A stretch of DNA of 6,074 nt. Origin: CAITSH01 sp964385505. Its GTDB lineage: Bacteria > Pseudomonadota > Gammaproteobacteria > Burkholderiales > SG8-39. The stretch lies in the NCBI GenBank assembly GCA_964385505.1, contig CAYLPI010000211.1, forward strand, positions 1 through 6,074. The letters are read 5' to 3'. The notes under the pieces were generated by a model. The model had not been told where the DNA came from, searched no databases, and saw only the letters and a list, made by a program, of their open reading frames with translations. This document shows, in pieces, positions 1-5,559 of this stretch (positions within the stretch are counted from its first letter, which is position 1; each line of letters begins with the position of its first letter). A program made the position numbers and the translations under genes.

Positions 1-7
1 GAGCCGG

Positions 8-94
8 CGCAGCCAGGCCGTCGCGCCGTAAAAAATGATTTGAACCGGCTGCGCCGGCTCAAATCATTTTTTACGGCGCGACGGCCTGGCTGCG
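8..94. repeat. 87-nt near-perfect inverted repeat (foldback) at window edge
   Basis: Positions 8-49 are complementary to 53-94, giving a 42-bp stem with a single mismatch (44/58) and a 3-nt loop at 50-52. The 33 bp of 9-41 versus 61-93 match perfectly. The right arm contains the last codons and the TGA stop of the minus-strand dehydrogenase gene, so the left arm is an inverted copy of that gene end. In addition, 1-14 is the exact reverse complement of 47-60, giving a second, nested inverted match. Complementarity stops at 7/95. The centre is a plausible natural terminator; the perfect outer arms look like a templated inverted duplication or an assembly/amplification artefact at a contig end. 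Confidence 0.9.
30..72 (-). terminator. Rho-independent terminator of the minus-strand dehydrogenase, possibly bidirectional
   Basis: Read on the minus strand, a hairpin with GC-rich core (GAGCCGGC, loop GCA, GCCGGTTC; 60-42) is flanked by an A-run before and a T-run after (TTTTTT at 35-30). The stop codon (66-64) lies inside the A-rich side of the stem. The AT flanks are symmetrical, so it could also terminate plus-strand transcription entering from the left. It forms the centre of the larger foldback at 8-94. Confidence 0.65.
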
Positions 95-990
95 GGCGAG
101 GACCAGCGCTCGAGCACCGCCAGTACGCCGCCGGTGTCCTGCTCTTCCATGCCAAGGGCCATCGCCGCGTCATAGACCGGCACCGTCGCCGAGAACACCG
201 GCGCGGCGGCGCCCACTTCCTTGAGCAGGCTGGCGATGATGGCCATGTCTTTTTGCCAGACTTCCATTTTCATGGTCGCCGGCAGGTAATTACGCCGCGC
301 CATCATCGGGCCGCGCACCTGCAGCATGCGCGAGCTTCCGGCGCCGTCGGCAACCACGCGCACGATGGTGTCGGCATCCAGTCCTGCGCGCGTGCCGAGC
401 AATATCGCTTCGGCCGCAGAAACGTTATGAATGGCGACCAGCAGATTGGCGACCAGCTTCATTTTCATGCCGTTGCTGAAGACACCCAGGTCGTACTGCG
501 CGCGGGCGAAGCCGGCGAACACCGGCTTCATGCGGCGGATCGCCGCCGGAGAACCGCTGGCATAGACGGCGAGGTCGCCGACTTTCGCCTGCGCCCCGGT
601 ACCCGACAGCGGGCAATCGAGCAATTCGATGCCGCTGCCGGCGAGACGGGCGCGCACGCGCTCCTTGTCGCCTATGGTGAGCGTGCTGACCTCGGCCACC
701 ACGGTGCCGCGCCCGCCAGCCTGGGCAAGTTCTTCGGCCACGACATCGAGCGCGGCCGGGCCCGGCAACGAGGTGATGACGCGGGTGCAGCCTTTCACCG
801 CCTCGGCCACGCTGACCGCGGCAATGCCGCCGGCGCGGGTCAGCGCACTGCGGCGCGCCGCGACGACGTCATAGCCGCGCACCTTGAACCCGGCCTTGAG
901 CAGGTTGGCGGCGATGGCCGAACCCATGATGCCGAGGCCGATGACGGCCACCGTCCCTTTTGCTGCACTGCCGCGTGAGGTTTTTTTCAT
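64..990 (-). CDS. NAD(P)-dependent beta-hydroxyacid dehydrogenase (3-hydroxyisobutyrate dehydrogenase family)
   Basis: This encodes 308 residues, the usual length for the family. Members oxidise beta-hydroxyacids or reduce the semialdehyde, as in 3-hydroxyisobutyrate, tartronate semialdehyde or 4-hydroxybutyrate metabolism, and are cytosolic. Visible motifs: a Rossmann dinucleotide fold with GLGIMG at residues 18-23 and Asp41 at the end of beta2 (favours NAD); EVST at 100-103 in place of the common D-x-S-T; the substrate-loop segment DCPLSGTGAQAKVGDLA at 125-141; and the catalytic-Lys pattern K178-LVA-N182. The ATG at 988-990 is preceded by AAAGGAG (1007-1001) at 10 nt, supporting this start. 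A consensus -10 box lies about 50 nt upstream. It is divergent from the oxidoreductase unit at 1197. The basic C-terminal tail (PSRRKK) lies inside the inverted repeat. The exact substrate cannot be told from sequence; imine-reductase-like activity is an alternative within the superfamily. Confidence 0.9.
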   Translation of the reverse strand: MKKTSRGSAAKGTVAVIGLGIMGSAIAANLLKAGFKVRGYDVVAARRSALTRAGGIAAVSVAEAVKGCTRVITSLPGPAALDVVAEELAQAGGRGTVVAEVSTLTIGDKERVRARLAGSGIELLDCPLSGTGAQAKVGDLAVYASGSPAAIRRMKPVFAGFARAQYDLGVFSNGMKMKLVANLLVAIHNVSAAEAILLGTRAGLDADTIVRVVADGAGSSRMLQVRGPMMARRNYLPATMKMEVWQKDMAIIASLLKEVGAAAPVFSATVPVYDAAMALGMEEQDTGGVLAVLERWSSPAARPSRRKK

Positions 991-1025
991 GATGCACCGT
1001 CTCCTTTGAGGATTGCGTATTTTTA

Positions 1026-1054
1026 TTGAGCAATTGATAAATTATAGCTAGTAT
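1026..1054 (+). promoter_or_regulatory. Putative sigma70 promoter for the plus-strand oxidoreductase unit
   Basis: TTGAGC (1026-1031) and TAGTAT (1049-1054) are separated by 17 bp and each match four of six consensus bases. The predicted start near 1061 leaves about 26 nt to the ATG at 1087, which has a good Shine-Dalgarno. The minus-strand -10 (1041-1046) lies inside this promoter's spacer, so the two promoters would overlap physically. Confidence 0.4.
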
Positions 1055-1069
1055 TGGCGGCGAATCACA
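1041..1069 (-). promoter_or_regulatory. Putative sigma70 promoter for the minus-strand dehydrogenase
   Basis: On the minus strand a perfect TATAAT (1046-1041) sits in the AT-rich intergenic region, giving a predicted transcript start near 1034 and a 5' leader of about 44 nt containing the Shine-Dalgarno at 1007-1001. The element 17 bp upstream (TGTGAT, 1069-1064) is a poor -35, so an activator may be needed. The call rests mainly on the -10 and the location. Confidence 0.45.
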
Positions 1070-1086
1070 GCACCGCAAGGACGAAA

Positions 1087-1200
1087 ATGCAAGTCAGCCG
1101 GCATCGGCAGGCTGCCACATTCTTCATCAAGATCATCGAGGTCAGGGGGAACACAATGCACTCCACGACAGCACCGCGCGACCAGGCGTTCCAGCCATGA
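1087..1200 (+). CDS. Candidate 37-residue ORF, translationally coupled leader of the oxidoreductase
   Basis: The ORF starts at ATG 1087 with AAGGA (1077-1081) 5 nt upstream, a near-ideal Shine-Dalgarno. It ends at TGA 1198-1200, sharing ATGA with the start of the downstream oxidoreductase. A second in-frame ATG at 1156 (14 codons to the stop) also has a strong site, AGGGGGA at 1144-1150. The product begins MQVSRHRQAATFFIKIIEVR and ends PRDQAFQP; I recognise no domain. The downstream gene's own ATG has only a weak ribosome site, so termination-reinitiation coupling is a plausible role. It may instead be a chance ORF. An in-frame stop (1045-1047) lies upstream, so it is not the tail of a longer gene. 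Confidence 0.35.
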   Translation: MQVSRHRQAATFFIKIIEVRGNTMHSTTAPRDQAFQP

Positions 1201-2198
1201 TACGCGCCGCCATCATCGGCATGGGTTGGTGGGGCCGCACCATTGCGCGCGAGCTCTCCAGCAGTGACGTCATTCGCCCGCTGCTGGGTGTCGACCCCGA
1301 GGCATCCGGGCGCGATGCCGCCACCGCCCTGGGCATGCGCACAGCGGCGGATTTCGACGCCGCGTTGCAGGCACCCGACATCGACGCCGTGGTGTTGGCC
1401 ACGCCGCACCGCTTTCACGCCGCGCAGATTGAACAAGCCGCGCAGGCCGGCAAGCATGTGTTTTGCGAAAAACCGCTGTGCCTGACCGGCGACGACGTAA
1501 AACGCGCCGTGGCCGCCGTCAAGAAGGCCGGCGTCACGCTGGGCATCGGCCACGAGCGGCGCTTCGAGCCGGCGATGATCGAGTTGCGCCAGCGCTTCAA
1601 GGCCGGCGAGTTTGGCGAAATCCTGCAAATCGAGGCCAACTTCAGCCAGGACAAATTCTTTGCGCTGCCGCCGGACAACTGGCGGCTGTCGCCGCTGCTG
1701 GCGCCCAACGGCCCGCTGACCGCCACCGGCATCCACCTGGTGGACCTGTCCATCGCCTGCCTCGGCCTGCCGCAGTCGGTATGGGCGCGCAATGCCACGC
1801 GAGGCAGCGATTTCGCCAATGGCGACACCATGGCCATCATGCTGGGCTTTCCCGGCGGCGCCAATTCGCTGATCAGCGCCATGCTGGCGACGCCCTTTGT
1901 CGGACGCTTCGCCGTCTATGGCTCAAAAGGCTGGATGGAAATCCGTGACCGCACCCATCCCGAACTGCCCACCGGCTGGGATGTCGGGGTCTGCCATCGC
2001 AGCGGCACGCCGAGCATGCGCTTTTTCGAGCCCCACCCCGTCGTGCGTGCCAATCTCGAAGCCTTTGCCACCGCCGCCATGGGCGGTGCGCCCTACCCCG
2101 TCGGCATGGATGAAATGCTCGCCAACGTGCTGACGCTCGAAGCGGTCAACCGCTCCATCGCCAGCGACGGCCTCGTTACGCCGGATTCACCGAACTGA
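1197..2198 (+). CDS. Gfo/Idh/MocA family NAD(P)-dependent oxidoreductase
   Basis: This encodes 333 residues, typical of the glucose-fructose oxidoreductase / inositol dehydrogenase / MocA family, which oxidises or reduces sugars, cyclitols and related hydroxy or imine compounds. Seen: N-terminal Rossmann fold with GMGWWG at residues 8-13; Asp33 after beta2; the family Glu-Lys-Pro motif at 91-93 (Lys92 being the usual catalytic/cofactor lysine); GHERRFEPA at 118-126; and the C-terminal domain motif GIHLVD at 178-183, supplying His180 and Asp183 of the active site. The first in-frame ATG (1197) overlaps the stop of the small ORF at 1087-1200 as ATGA, and no better start exists upstream in this frame. 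No signal peptide is seen, so the enzyme is presumably cytosolic. The flavin monooxygenase gene follows 59 nt downstream. The substrate is unknown. Confidence 0.9.
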   Translation: MIRAAIIGMGWWGRTIARELSSSDVIRPLLGVDPEASGRDAATALGMRTAADFDAALQAPDIDAVVLATPHRFHAAQIEQAAQAGKHVFCEKPLCLTGDDVKRAVAAVKKAGVTLGIGHERRFEPAMIELRQRFKAGEFGEILQIEANFSQDKFFALPPDNWRLSPLLAPNGPLTATGIHLVDLSIACLGLPQSVWARNATRGSDFANGDTMAIMLGFPGGANSLISAMLATPFVGRFAVYGSKGWMEIRDRTHPELPTGWDVGVCHRSGTPSMRFFEPHPVVRANLEAFATAAMGGAPYPVGMDEMLANVLTLEAVNRSIASDGLVTPDSPN

Positions 2199-2257
2199 AG
2201 CAAAGTCCGGAACACCCGACACCGCCCCAGGCAACGCGCAACACAACGGAGAACACG

Positions 2258-3352
2258 ATGAAACTCGGAACATTCATGATGCCGCTGCACCCGCCCGGCC
2301 GCAACGCCTGGGAAACGCTGGTCGAGGACCGCGAGGCCGTCCTGCTCGCCGACAAACTCGGCTTTTGCGAAGCCTACGTCGGCGAACATGTCACCGACCT
2401 CGCAGAGAATGTCACCTCGTGCATGATGTTCCTTTGCAGCCTGGTACACGAAACCAAACAGATCATGCTGGGCAGCGGCACCATCAACATGCCCAACTCG
2501 CACCCGGCGGCCATTGCGGCGCAGGTGGCGATGCTCGATCACATGCTCAAGGGCCGTTTCATCATGGGCATCAGCCCCGGCGGCCTGATGTCCGACGCCG
2601 AGGTCTTTGGCAACTTCGGCAAGGACCGCAACGAAATGTTTCTCGAGAGCATCAACATGGTGCTCGATATCTGGAAGAATGAAGGCCCGTACAAACTGGT
2701 GGGCAAGCATTTCAACGTCACCACGGAAAAAACAATGATTGCCGACATCGGCCAGGGCACCATCCTCAAGCCCTACCAGTCGCCGCATCCGCAAATCGTC
2801 GTCACCGCCGTCGCGCCGTTTTCCAAGGGTGTCACCGAGGCGGCCAAGCGCGGCTGGCAGCCGATTTCAGCCAATTTCCTGTTGCCGCAATGGGTCGCTT
2901 CGCACTGGCCCAAGTATGTCGAGGGCCGCGAAGCGGTCGGCGCCAAGGCCAGCCCGGCCGAATGGCGCGTGGCGAAATCGATTTTCGTCGCCGACGACGA
3001 AGCGACCGCCAGGCGCTACGGCCACTCCTCCGAGGGACCCTACCATTTTTATTTCAAGCAACTGGTGCGCAAGCTGGTCGGTTTTGCCGGCCGCTCCAAC
3101 CTGTTCAAGGCCGACCAAAGCGAGCCCGATTCCAAGATAACCACCGAGTACGTCACCGAAAAGCTGGTGGTCACGGGCACCGTCAACAGCGTGGTGGACC
3201 AGATTCTCGCCTTCCGGGAAGAAGTCGGTGACTTCGGCACGCTGCTCTACCCCTGCCACGACTGGCTTGACCCGGTTCTGGCCAAACGCTCAATGACGCT
3301 GATGGCCGAACAAGTCATGCCGCGCGTCAACGCCGCCCTCGGCAATACATAG
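2258..3352 (+). CDS. LLM-class (luciferase-like) flavin-dependent monooxygenase
   Basis: This encodes 364 residues of the bacterial luciferase-like TIM-barrel superfamily. These enzymes use reduced FMN (in some lineages F420) and O2 to oxygenate substrates, normally with a separate flavin reductase. Seen: N-terminal strand MKLGTFMMPLHPP; ADKLGFCEAYVGEH at residues 31-44, ending in the family's Glu-His; LGSGTINMPNSHP at 71-83; QVAMLDHMLKGRFIMGISPG at 89-108, a hallmark of the superfamily; and a C-terminal segment containing VTGTVNSVVDQI, which fits the usual helix before the last barrel strand. The overall pattern resembles the limonene-monooxygenase-like subgroup (inference from memory). GGAG at 2248-2251, 6 nt before the ATG, supports the start. 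No reductase gene is nearby. It is probably co-transcribed with the Gfo/Idh/MocA gene. No clear intrinsic terminator follows before the ilvB promoter at 3401. Confidence 0.9.
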   Translation: MKLGTFMMPLHPPGRNAWETLVEDREAVLLADKLGFCEAYVGEHVTDLAENVTSCMMFLCSLVHETKQIMLGSGTINMPNSHPAAIAAQVAMLDHMLKGRFIMGISPGGLMSDAEVFGNFGKDRNEMFLESINMVLDIWKNEGPYKLVGKHFNVTTEKTMIADIGQGTILKPYQSPHPQIVVTAVAPFSKGVTEAAKRGWQPISANFLLPQWVASHWPKYVEGREAVGAKASPAEWRVAKSIFVADDEATARRYGHSSEGPYHFYFKQLVRKLVGFAGRSNLFKADQSEPDSKITTEYVTEKLVVTGTVNSVVDQILAFREEVGDFGTLLYPCHDWLDPVLAKRSMTLMAEQVMPRVNAALGNT

Positions 3353-3400
3353 CGCCAATGGCTGGAAAGGCCCGCACTGACAAGAGCCGGACGGTCGGAC

Positions 3401-3429
3401 TTGCCGCCCGCGCCCTGTCGATGCATAAT
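3401..3429 (+). promoter_or_regulatory. Putative sigma70 promoter of the leader peptide-ilvB transcript
   Basis: TTGCCG (3401-3406) and CATAAT (3424-3429) are separated by 17 bp and match four and five of six consensus bases. The predicted start is near 3436, about 27 nt before the leader-peptide ATG. Its position between the end of the monooxygenase gene and the leader peptide is what an attenuator-controlled operon would need. Confidence 0.55.
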
Positions 3430-3462
3430 CATCCCAGCACGCAACCCCGAACAAAGACCGAC

Positions 3463-3561
3463 ATGAGCAGAATCGACACCCGCCGCATCACCAATCCAGC
3501 CGCGCTGGATGCGGTCGTCATTCCCATGCTGGTACTGGTCGTAGTAGAACCAGCGCCGTAG
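3463..3561 (+). CDS. ivbL: Branched-chain amino acid leader peptide of ilvB (ivbL-like)
   Basis: A 32-codon ORF begins MSRIDTRRITNPAALDA and ends VVIPMLVLVVVEPAP. Nine of the eleven residues 18-28 are Val, Leu or Ile (six Val, two Leu, one Ile), the signature of a ribosome-stalling leader peptide sensing charged branched-chain tRNAs. The frame stays open back to 3358, but the predicted promoter (3401-3429) lies inside that extension, so ATG 3463 is the likely start. The ribosome site is weak (AAAGA about 5 nt upstream). From memory, E. coli IvbL is also 32 residues, has a run of Val codons and ends VVVGNAP; the resemblance to VVVEPAP here is striking. The stop codon (3559-3561) lies within the predicted antiterminator strand. 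The peptide itself probably has no function beyond its translation. Confidence 0.85.
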   Translation: MSRIDTRRITNPAALDAVVIPMLVLVVVEPAP

Positions 3562-3621
3562 GGGACACGCAGCAAGACTTTCAAAACCCCCGCCGGCGCA
3601 AACCGGCGGGGGTTTTCGTTT
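3502..3621 (+). promoter_or_regulatory. Transcription attenuator (pause/antiterminator/terminator) of ilvB
   Basis: Three alternative pairings can be drawn. Region 1:2 pairs GCGCTGG (3502-3508) with CCAGCGC (3550-3556), enclosing the Val/Leu/Ile codons. The antiterminator pairs GCGCCG (3553-3558) with CGGCGC (3594-3599), continued across a 2x2 internal loop by GGGG (3561-3564) with CCCC (3588-3591). The terminator is 3583-3596 with 3603-3616. The last two are mutually exclusive because both use 3588-3596. A ribosome stalled on the early branched-chain codons would mask region 1 and free 3550-3564 for the antiterminator, so ilvB is transcribed. A ribosome reaching the stop at 3559-3561 would cover that strand and let the terminator form. 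This matches the classical enterobacterial ilv/leu mechanism; folding energies were not computed. Confidence 0.8.
3583..3621 (+). terminator. Rho-independent attenuator terminator
   Basis: A perfect 14-bp stem, AAAACCCCCGCCGG (3583-3596) with CCGGCGGGGGTTTT (3603-3616), has a 6-nt loop (CGCAAA) and runs into a T-rich tail (TTTTCGTTT, 3613-3621). Ten pairs are G-C. It lies between the leader stop codon and the ilvB start, so without an antiterminator it should stop transcription before ilvB. Confidence 0.92.
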
Positions 3622-3649
3622 CTGCAGACTCCCGCCGGTACAAACCGGC
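3589..3649 (+). repeat. Imperfect direct repeat of the terminator core
   Basis: CCCGCCGGCGCAAACCGGC (3589-3607) recurs as CCCGCCGGTACAAACCGGC (3631-3649), 17 of 19 bases identical. The second copy lacks the extended G-run and has no T-tract, so it forms only a short hairpin (3634-3639 with 3644-3649, loop ACAA). A local duplication is the simplest explanation. Confidence 0.8.
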
Positions 3650-3670
3650 CAGTACAGGAGTACGCAGAAA
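3619..3670 (+). promoter_or_regulatory. ilvB: ilvB ribosome binding site inside a closed stem structure
   Basis: AGGAG (3656-3660) is the Shine-Dalgarno, 10 nt before the ATG at 3671. It is enclosed by a perfect outer pairing of TTTCTGC (3619-3625) with GCAGAAA (3664-3670), whose 3' strand ends at the start codon. An inner hairpin lies at 3634-3649, and GTAC repeats flank the ribosome site directly (3652-3655, 3660-3663). This may reduce translation initiation or simply insulate the site after readthrough of the attenuator. Drawn by eye, not folded computationally. Confidence 0.5.
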
Positions 3671-5422
3671 ATGTCAGGCCACACCCGATCTACCGCCACG
3701 GCGGCCTTCGCCCCCGCTGCGCCGGGCGAAACCGTGACGCTTAGCGGCGCGCAAATCATCGTCGGCCTGCTCGAACGCTGGGGCATACGCACGGTCAGCG
3801 GCATTCCCGGCGGCGCCATCCTGCCGCTGTACGACGCACTGTCGCACAGCACGCGGATACGCCATGTACTGGCCCGCCACGAACAAGGCGCGACTTTCAT
3901 GGCGCAAGGCATGGCGCGCTTGTCCGGACAGGCCGCAGTGTGTCTCGCGTCGTCGGGTCCCGGCGCGACCAACCTCATCACCGGCATCGCCGACGCCAAA
4001 CTCGACTCCATTCCCATCGTCTGCATCACCGGCCAGGTGCCGACACCGATGATAGGCACCGACGCCTTCCAGGAAGTGGACATCTGCACCCTCGCCCGGC
4101 CGCTGACCAAGTATTGCGTGCAGGCGCGCTCGGCCGCAGAGTTGCTGGACATACTGCCGCGCGCGCTGGAGATCGCCGTGTCGGGGCGCCCCGGTCCGGT
4201 GCTGGTGGACGTGCCCAAGGATATCCAGATGCAGACGGCACGCTTTGCCGCCTGGCCGCAGCCGGCACCCGTCGCCGCAGCCGCAGCGGCCGACGCCGAC
4301 GTTCCGCATGCCGAAAGTCTGCGCCGTGCTGCGGCGCTGATCAACGCTGCATCACGCCCGGTGCTCTACCTCGGCGGCGGCATCATCCATGCCGGCGCCT
4401 CGGCGCTCGCCCTCGAACTGGCCGAGCGCGCCTCGCTGCCGGTGACGACGACGCTGCTGGGCCTCGGCGCCCTGCCCTCGGACCATCCGCTGAACCTCGG
4501 CATGCTCGGCATGCACGGCGCGCGCTATACCAATCTCGCGCTGCAGGAGTCCGACCTGCTGATAGCCGTCGGCGCACGCTTCGATGATCGCGCCACCGGC
4601 GCCGTGGCGAAGTTCTGCCCCGGCGCGCGCATTATTCACATCGACATGGATGCGCGCGAGCTCAACAAAATCAAGACCGCCGATGTCGCCATCAGAGCTG
4701 ACGCCGCCGCTGCACTGGCGGCGCTGCTGCCGCAGATCACCACGCGTCCGCGCATCGCCTGGCTGTCGCGCGTCGCCGACCTGAAACGCGAACATCCGCT
4801 GCGCATGCCCGGCGCGGACGATCCGCTGGCGCACTACGGACTGATACGCGCCGTGGCGGCGGCGCTCGACGGCGAAGAAATCGTCACCACCGACGTCGGC
4901 CAGCACCAGATGTGGGCGGCGCAGGCCTATCCGCTAAACCGTCCTCGCCAGTGGCTCACCTCGGGCGGCCTCGGCACCATGGGCTTCGGCCTGCCCGCAG
5001 CCATCGGCGCCGCGCTGGCCGAACCGGAGCGCACCGTCGTGTGCTTTTCCGGTGACGGCAGCATTCTGATGAACATCCAGGAACTCGCCACTGCGGTCGA
5101 AGAAGACCTCAACATCAAGATCGTGCTGATGGACAACGGCGCGCTGGGCCTGGTGCACCAGCAGCAGGACCTGTTCTACGGCCGCCGCCAGTTCGCCAGC
5201 ACCTTTCGCAAGCGCACGGACTTTGTGCGCGTGGCGCAGGGCTTTGGCATGCATGCATTGAGCCTCGCCGACGAAGCGGATGCCGGCGCGGCCCGTTCAG
5301 CACTGATGCGCGCGCTGCAACGGCCGGGACCGGTGCTGATCCATGCGCCCATTGATGCTGCGCAAAAAGTCTTTCCGATGGTGCCGCCGGGGGCGGCGAA
5401 CAGCGAAATGATCGACGGGTAG
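3671..5422 (+). CDS. ilvB: Acetolactate synthase (acetohydroxyacid synthase), catalytic large subunit, IlvB type
   Basis: This encodes 583 residues. The ThDP- and FAD-dependent enzyme condenses two pyruvates to 2-acetolactate (valine/leucine) or pyruvate with 2-oxobutyrate to acetohydroxybutyrate (isoleucine); it is cytosolic. Seen: N-terminal ThDP-binding domain with GIPGGAILPLYDAL at 44-57 and RHEQGA at 69-74, Glu71 being the catalytic glutamate; SGPGATNLITGIADAKLDSI and IGTDAFQEVD, typical of the family; a central FAD-binding domain with LGMLGMHG and GARFDDR; and a C-terminal ThDP/Mg site GDGS at 461-464 with Asn489. DVGQHQMW, the segment around QWLTSGGLGTMGFGLP, and the ending PMVPPGAANSEM closely resemble E. 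coli IlvB (isozyme I) as I recall it, rather than IlvI or IlvG. It begins after a 20-residue Ala/Pro/Thr-rich extension. Transcription is likely controlled by the upstream leader-peptide attenuator. No ilvN-like small-subunit gene follows. A related carboligase role is possible but less likely given the leader. Confidence 0.95.
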   Translation: MSGHTRSTATAAFAPAAPGETVTLSGAQIIVGLLERWGIRTVSGIPGGAILPLYDALSHSTRIRHVLARHEQGATFMAQGMARLSGQAAVCLASSGPGATNLITGIADAKLDSIPIVCITGQVPTPMIGTDAFQEVDICTLARPLTKYCVQARSAAELLDILPRALEIAVSGRPGPVLVDVPKDIQMQTARFAAWPQPAPVAAAAAADADVPHAESLRRAAALINAASRPVLYLGGGIIHAGASALALELAERASLPVTTTLLGLGALPSDHPLNLGMLGMHGARYTNLALQESDLLIAVGARFDDRATGAVAKFCPGARIIHIDMDARELNKIKTADVAIRADAAAALAALLPQITTRPRIAWLSRVADLKREHPLRMPGADDPLAHYGLIRAVAAALDGEEIVTTDVGQHQMWAAQAYPLNRPRQWLTSGGLGTMGFGLPAAIGAALAEPERTVVCFSGDGSILMNIQELATAVEEDLNIKIVLMDNGALGLVHQQQDLFYGRRQFASTFRKRTDFVRVAQGFGMHALSLADEADAGAARSALMRALQRPGPVLIHAPIDAAQKVFPMVPPGAANSEMIDG

Positions 5423-5428
5423 TGAATG

Positions 5429-5559
5429 GCACCTTCAAACCCGCGGCCGACAAGCTCGATGCACTGCGTCGATGCACTGCGCACCCGACGGCGGCACGAC
5501 CTGCCGCCCGGGCTTGCGGTGAGACCATGGCTGGGCCGTCTGCATTTGTTTGAAGGTGC
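5429..5559. repeat. 12-bp perfect inverted repeat just downstream of ilvB
   Basis: GCACCTTCAAAC (5429-5440) and GTTTGAAGGTGC (5548-5559) are exact reverse complements separated by 107 bp. The first copy begins 7 nt after the ilvB stop. I see no flanking target duplication or transposase, so this is not a demonstrated mobile element. Confidence 0.7.
5456..5481. repeat. Two-copy perfect 13-bp tandem repeat
   Basis: TCGATGCACTGCG occurs at 5456-5468 and again immediately at 5469-5481. It lies inside the interval bounded by the 12-bp inverted repeat. The unit length is not a multiple of three, so the duplication would shift any reading frame through it, consistent with non-coding or decayed sequence. 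Confidence 0.85.

Noticed and set aside
40..978. 312-codon plus-strand open frame
   Set aside because: It is antisense to the dehydrogenase with clear Rossmann and catalytic motifs; its product is His/Arg/Ala-rich, a typical shadow in GC-rich DNA.
1065..1736. 223-codon minus-strand open frame
   Set aside because: It is antisense to the Gfo/Idh/MocA gene and lacks motifs; the plus-strand frame has the GxGxxG, EKP and GxHxxD signatures.
3358..3561. 67-residue version of the leader ORF starting at 3358
   Set aside because: The predicted promoter lies inside the extension, and the 32-residue form from 3463 matches the expected size of a leader peptide.
3247..4344. 365-codon open frame on the minus strand
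   Set aside because: It lies opposite the leader region and ilvB, is low-complexity (Ala/Ser/Arg-rich) and has no motif; the plus-strand ilvB match is unambiguous.
5490..5508. Perfect 7-bp hairpin GGCGGCA / TGCCGCC with 5-nt loop as the ilvB terminator
   Set aside because: No T-tract follows on either strand; short GC palindromes are common at this base composition.
5429..5559. 12-bp inverted repeat as ends of a miniature transposable element
   Set aside because: I found no target-site duplication or second copy in the window, and a transposon link cannot be supported from one instance.
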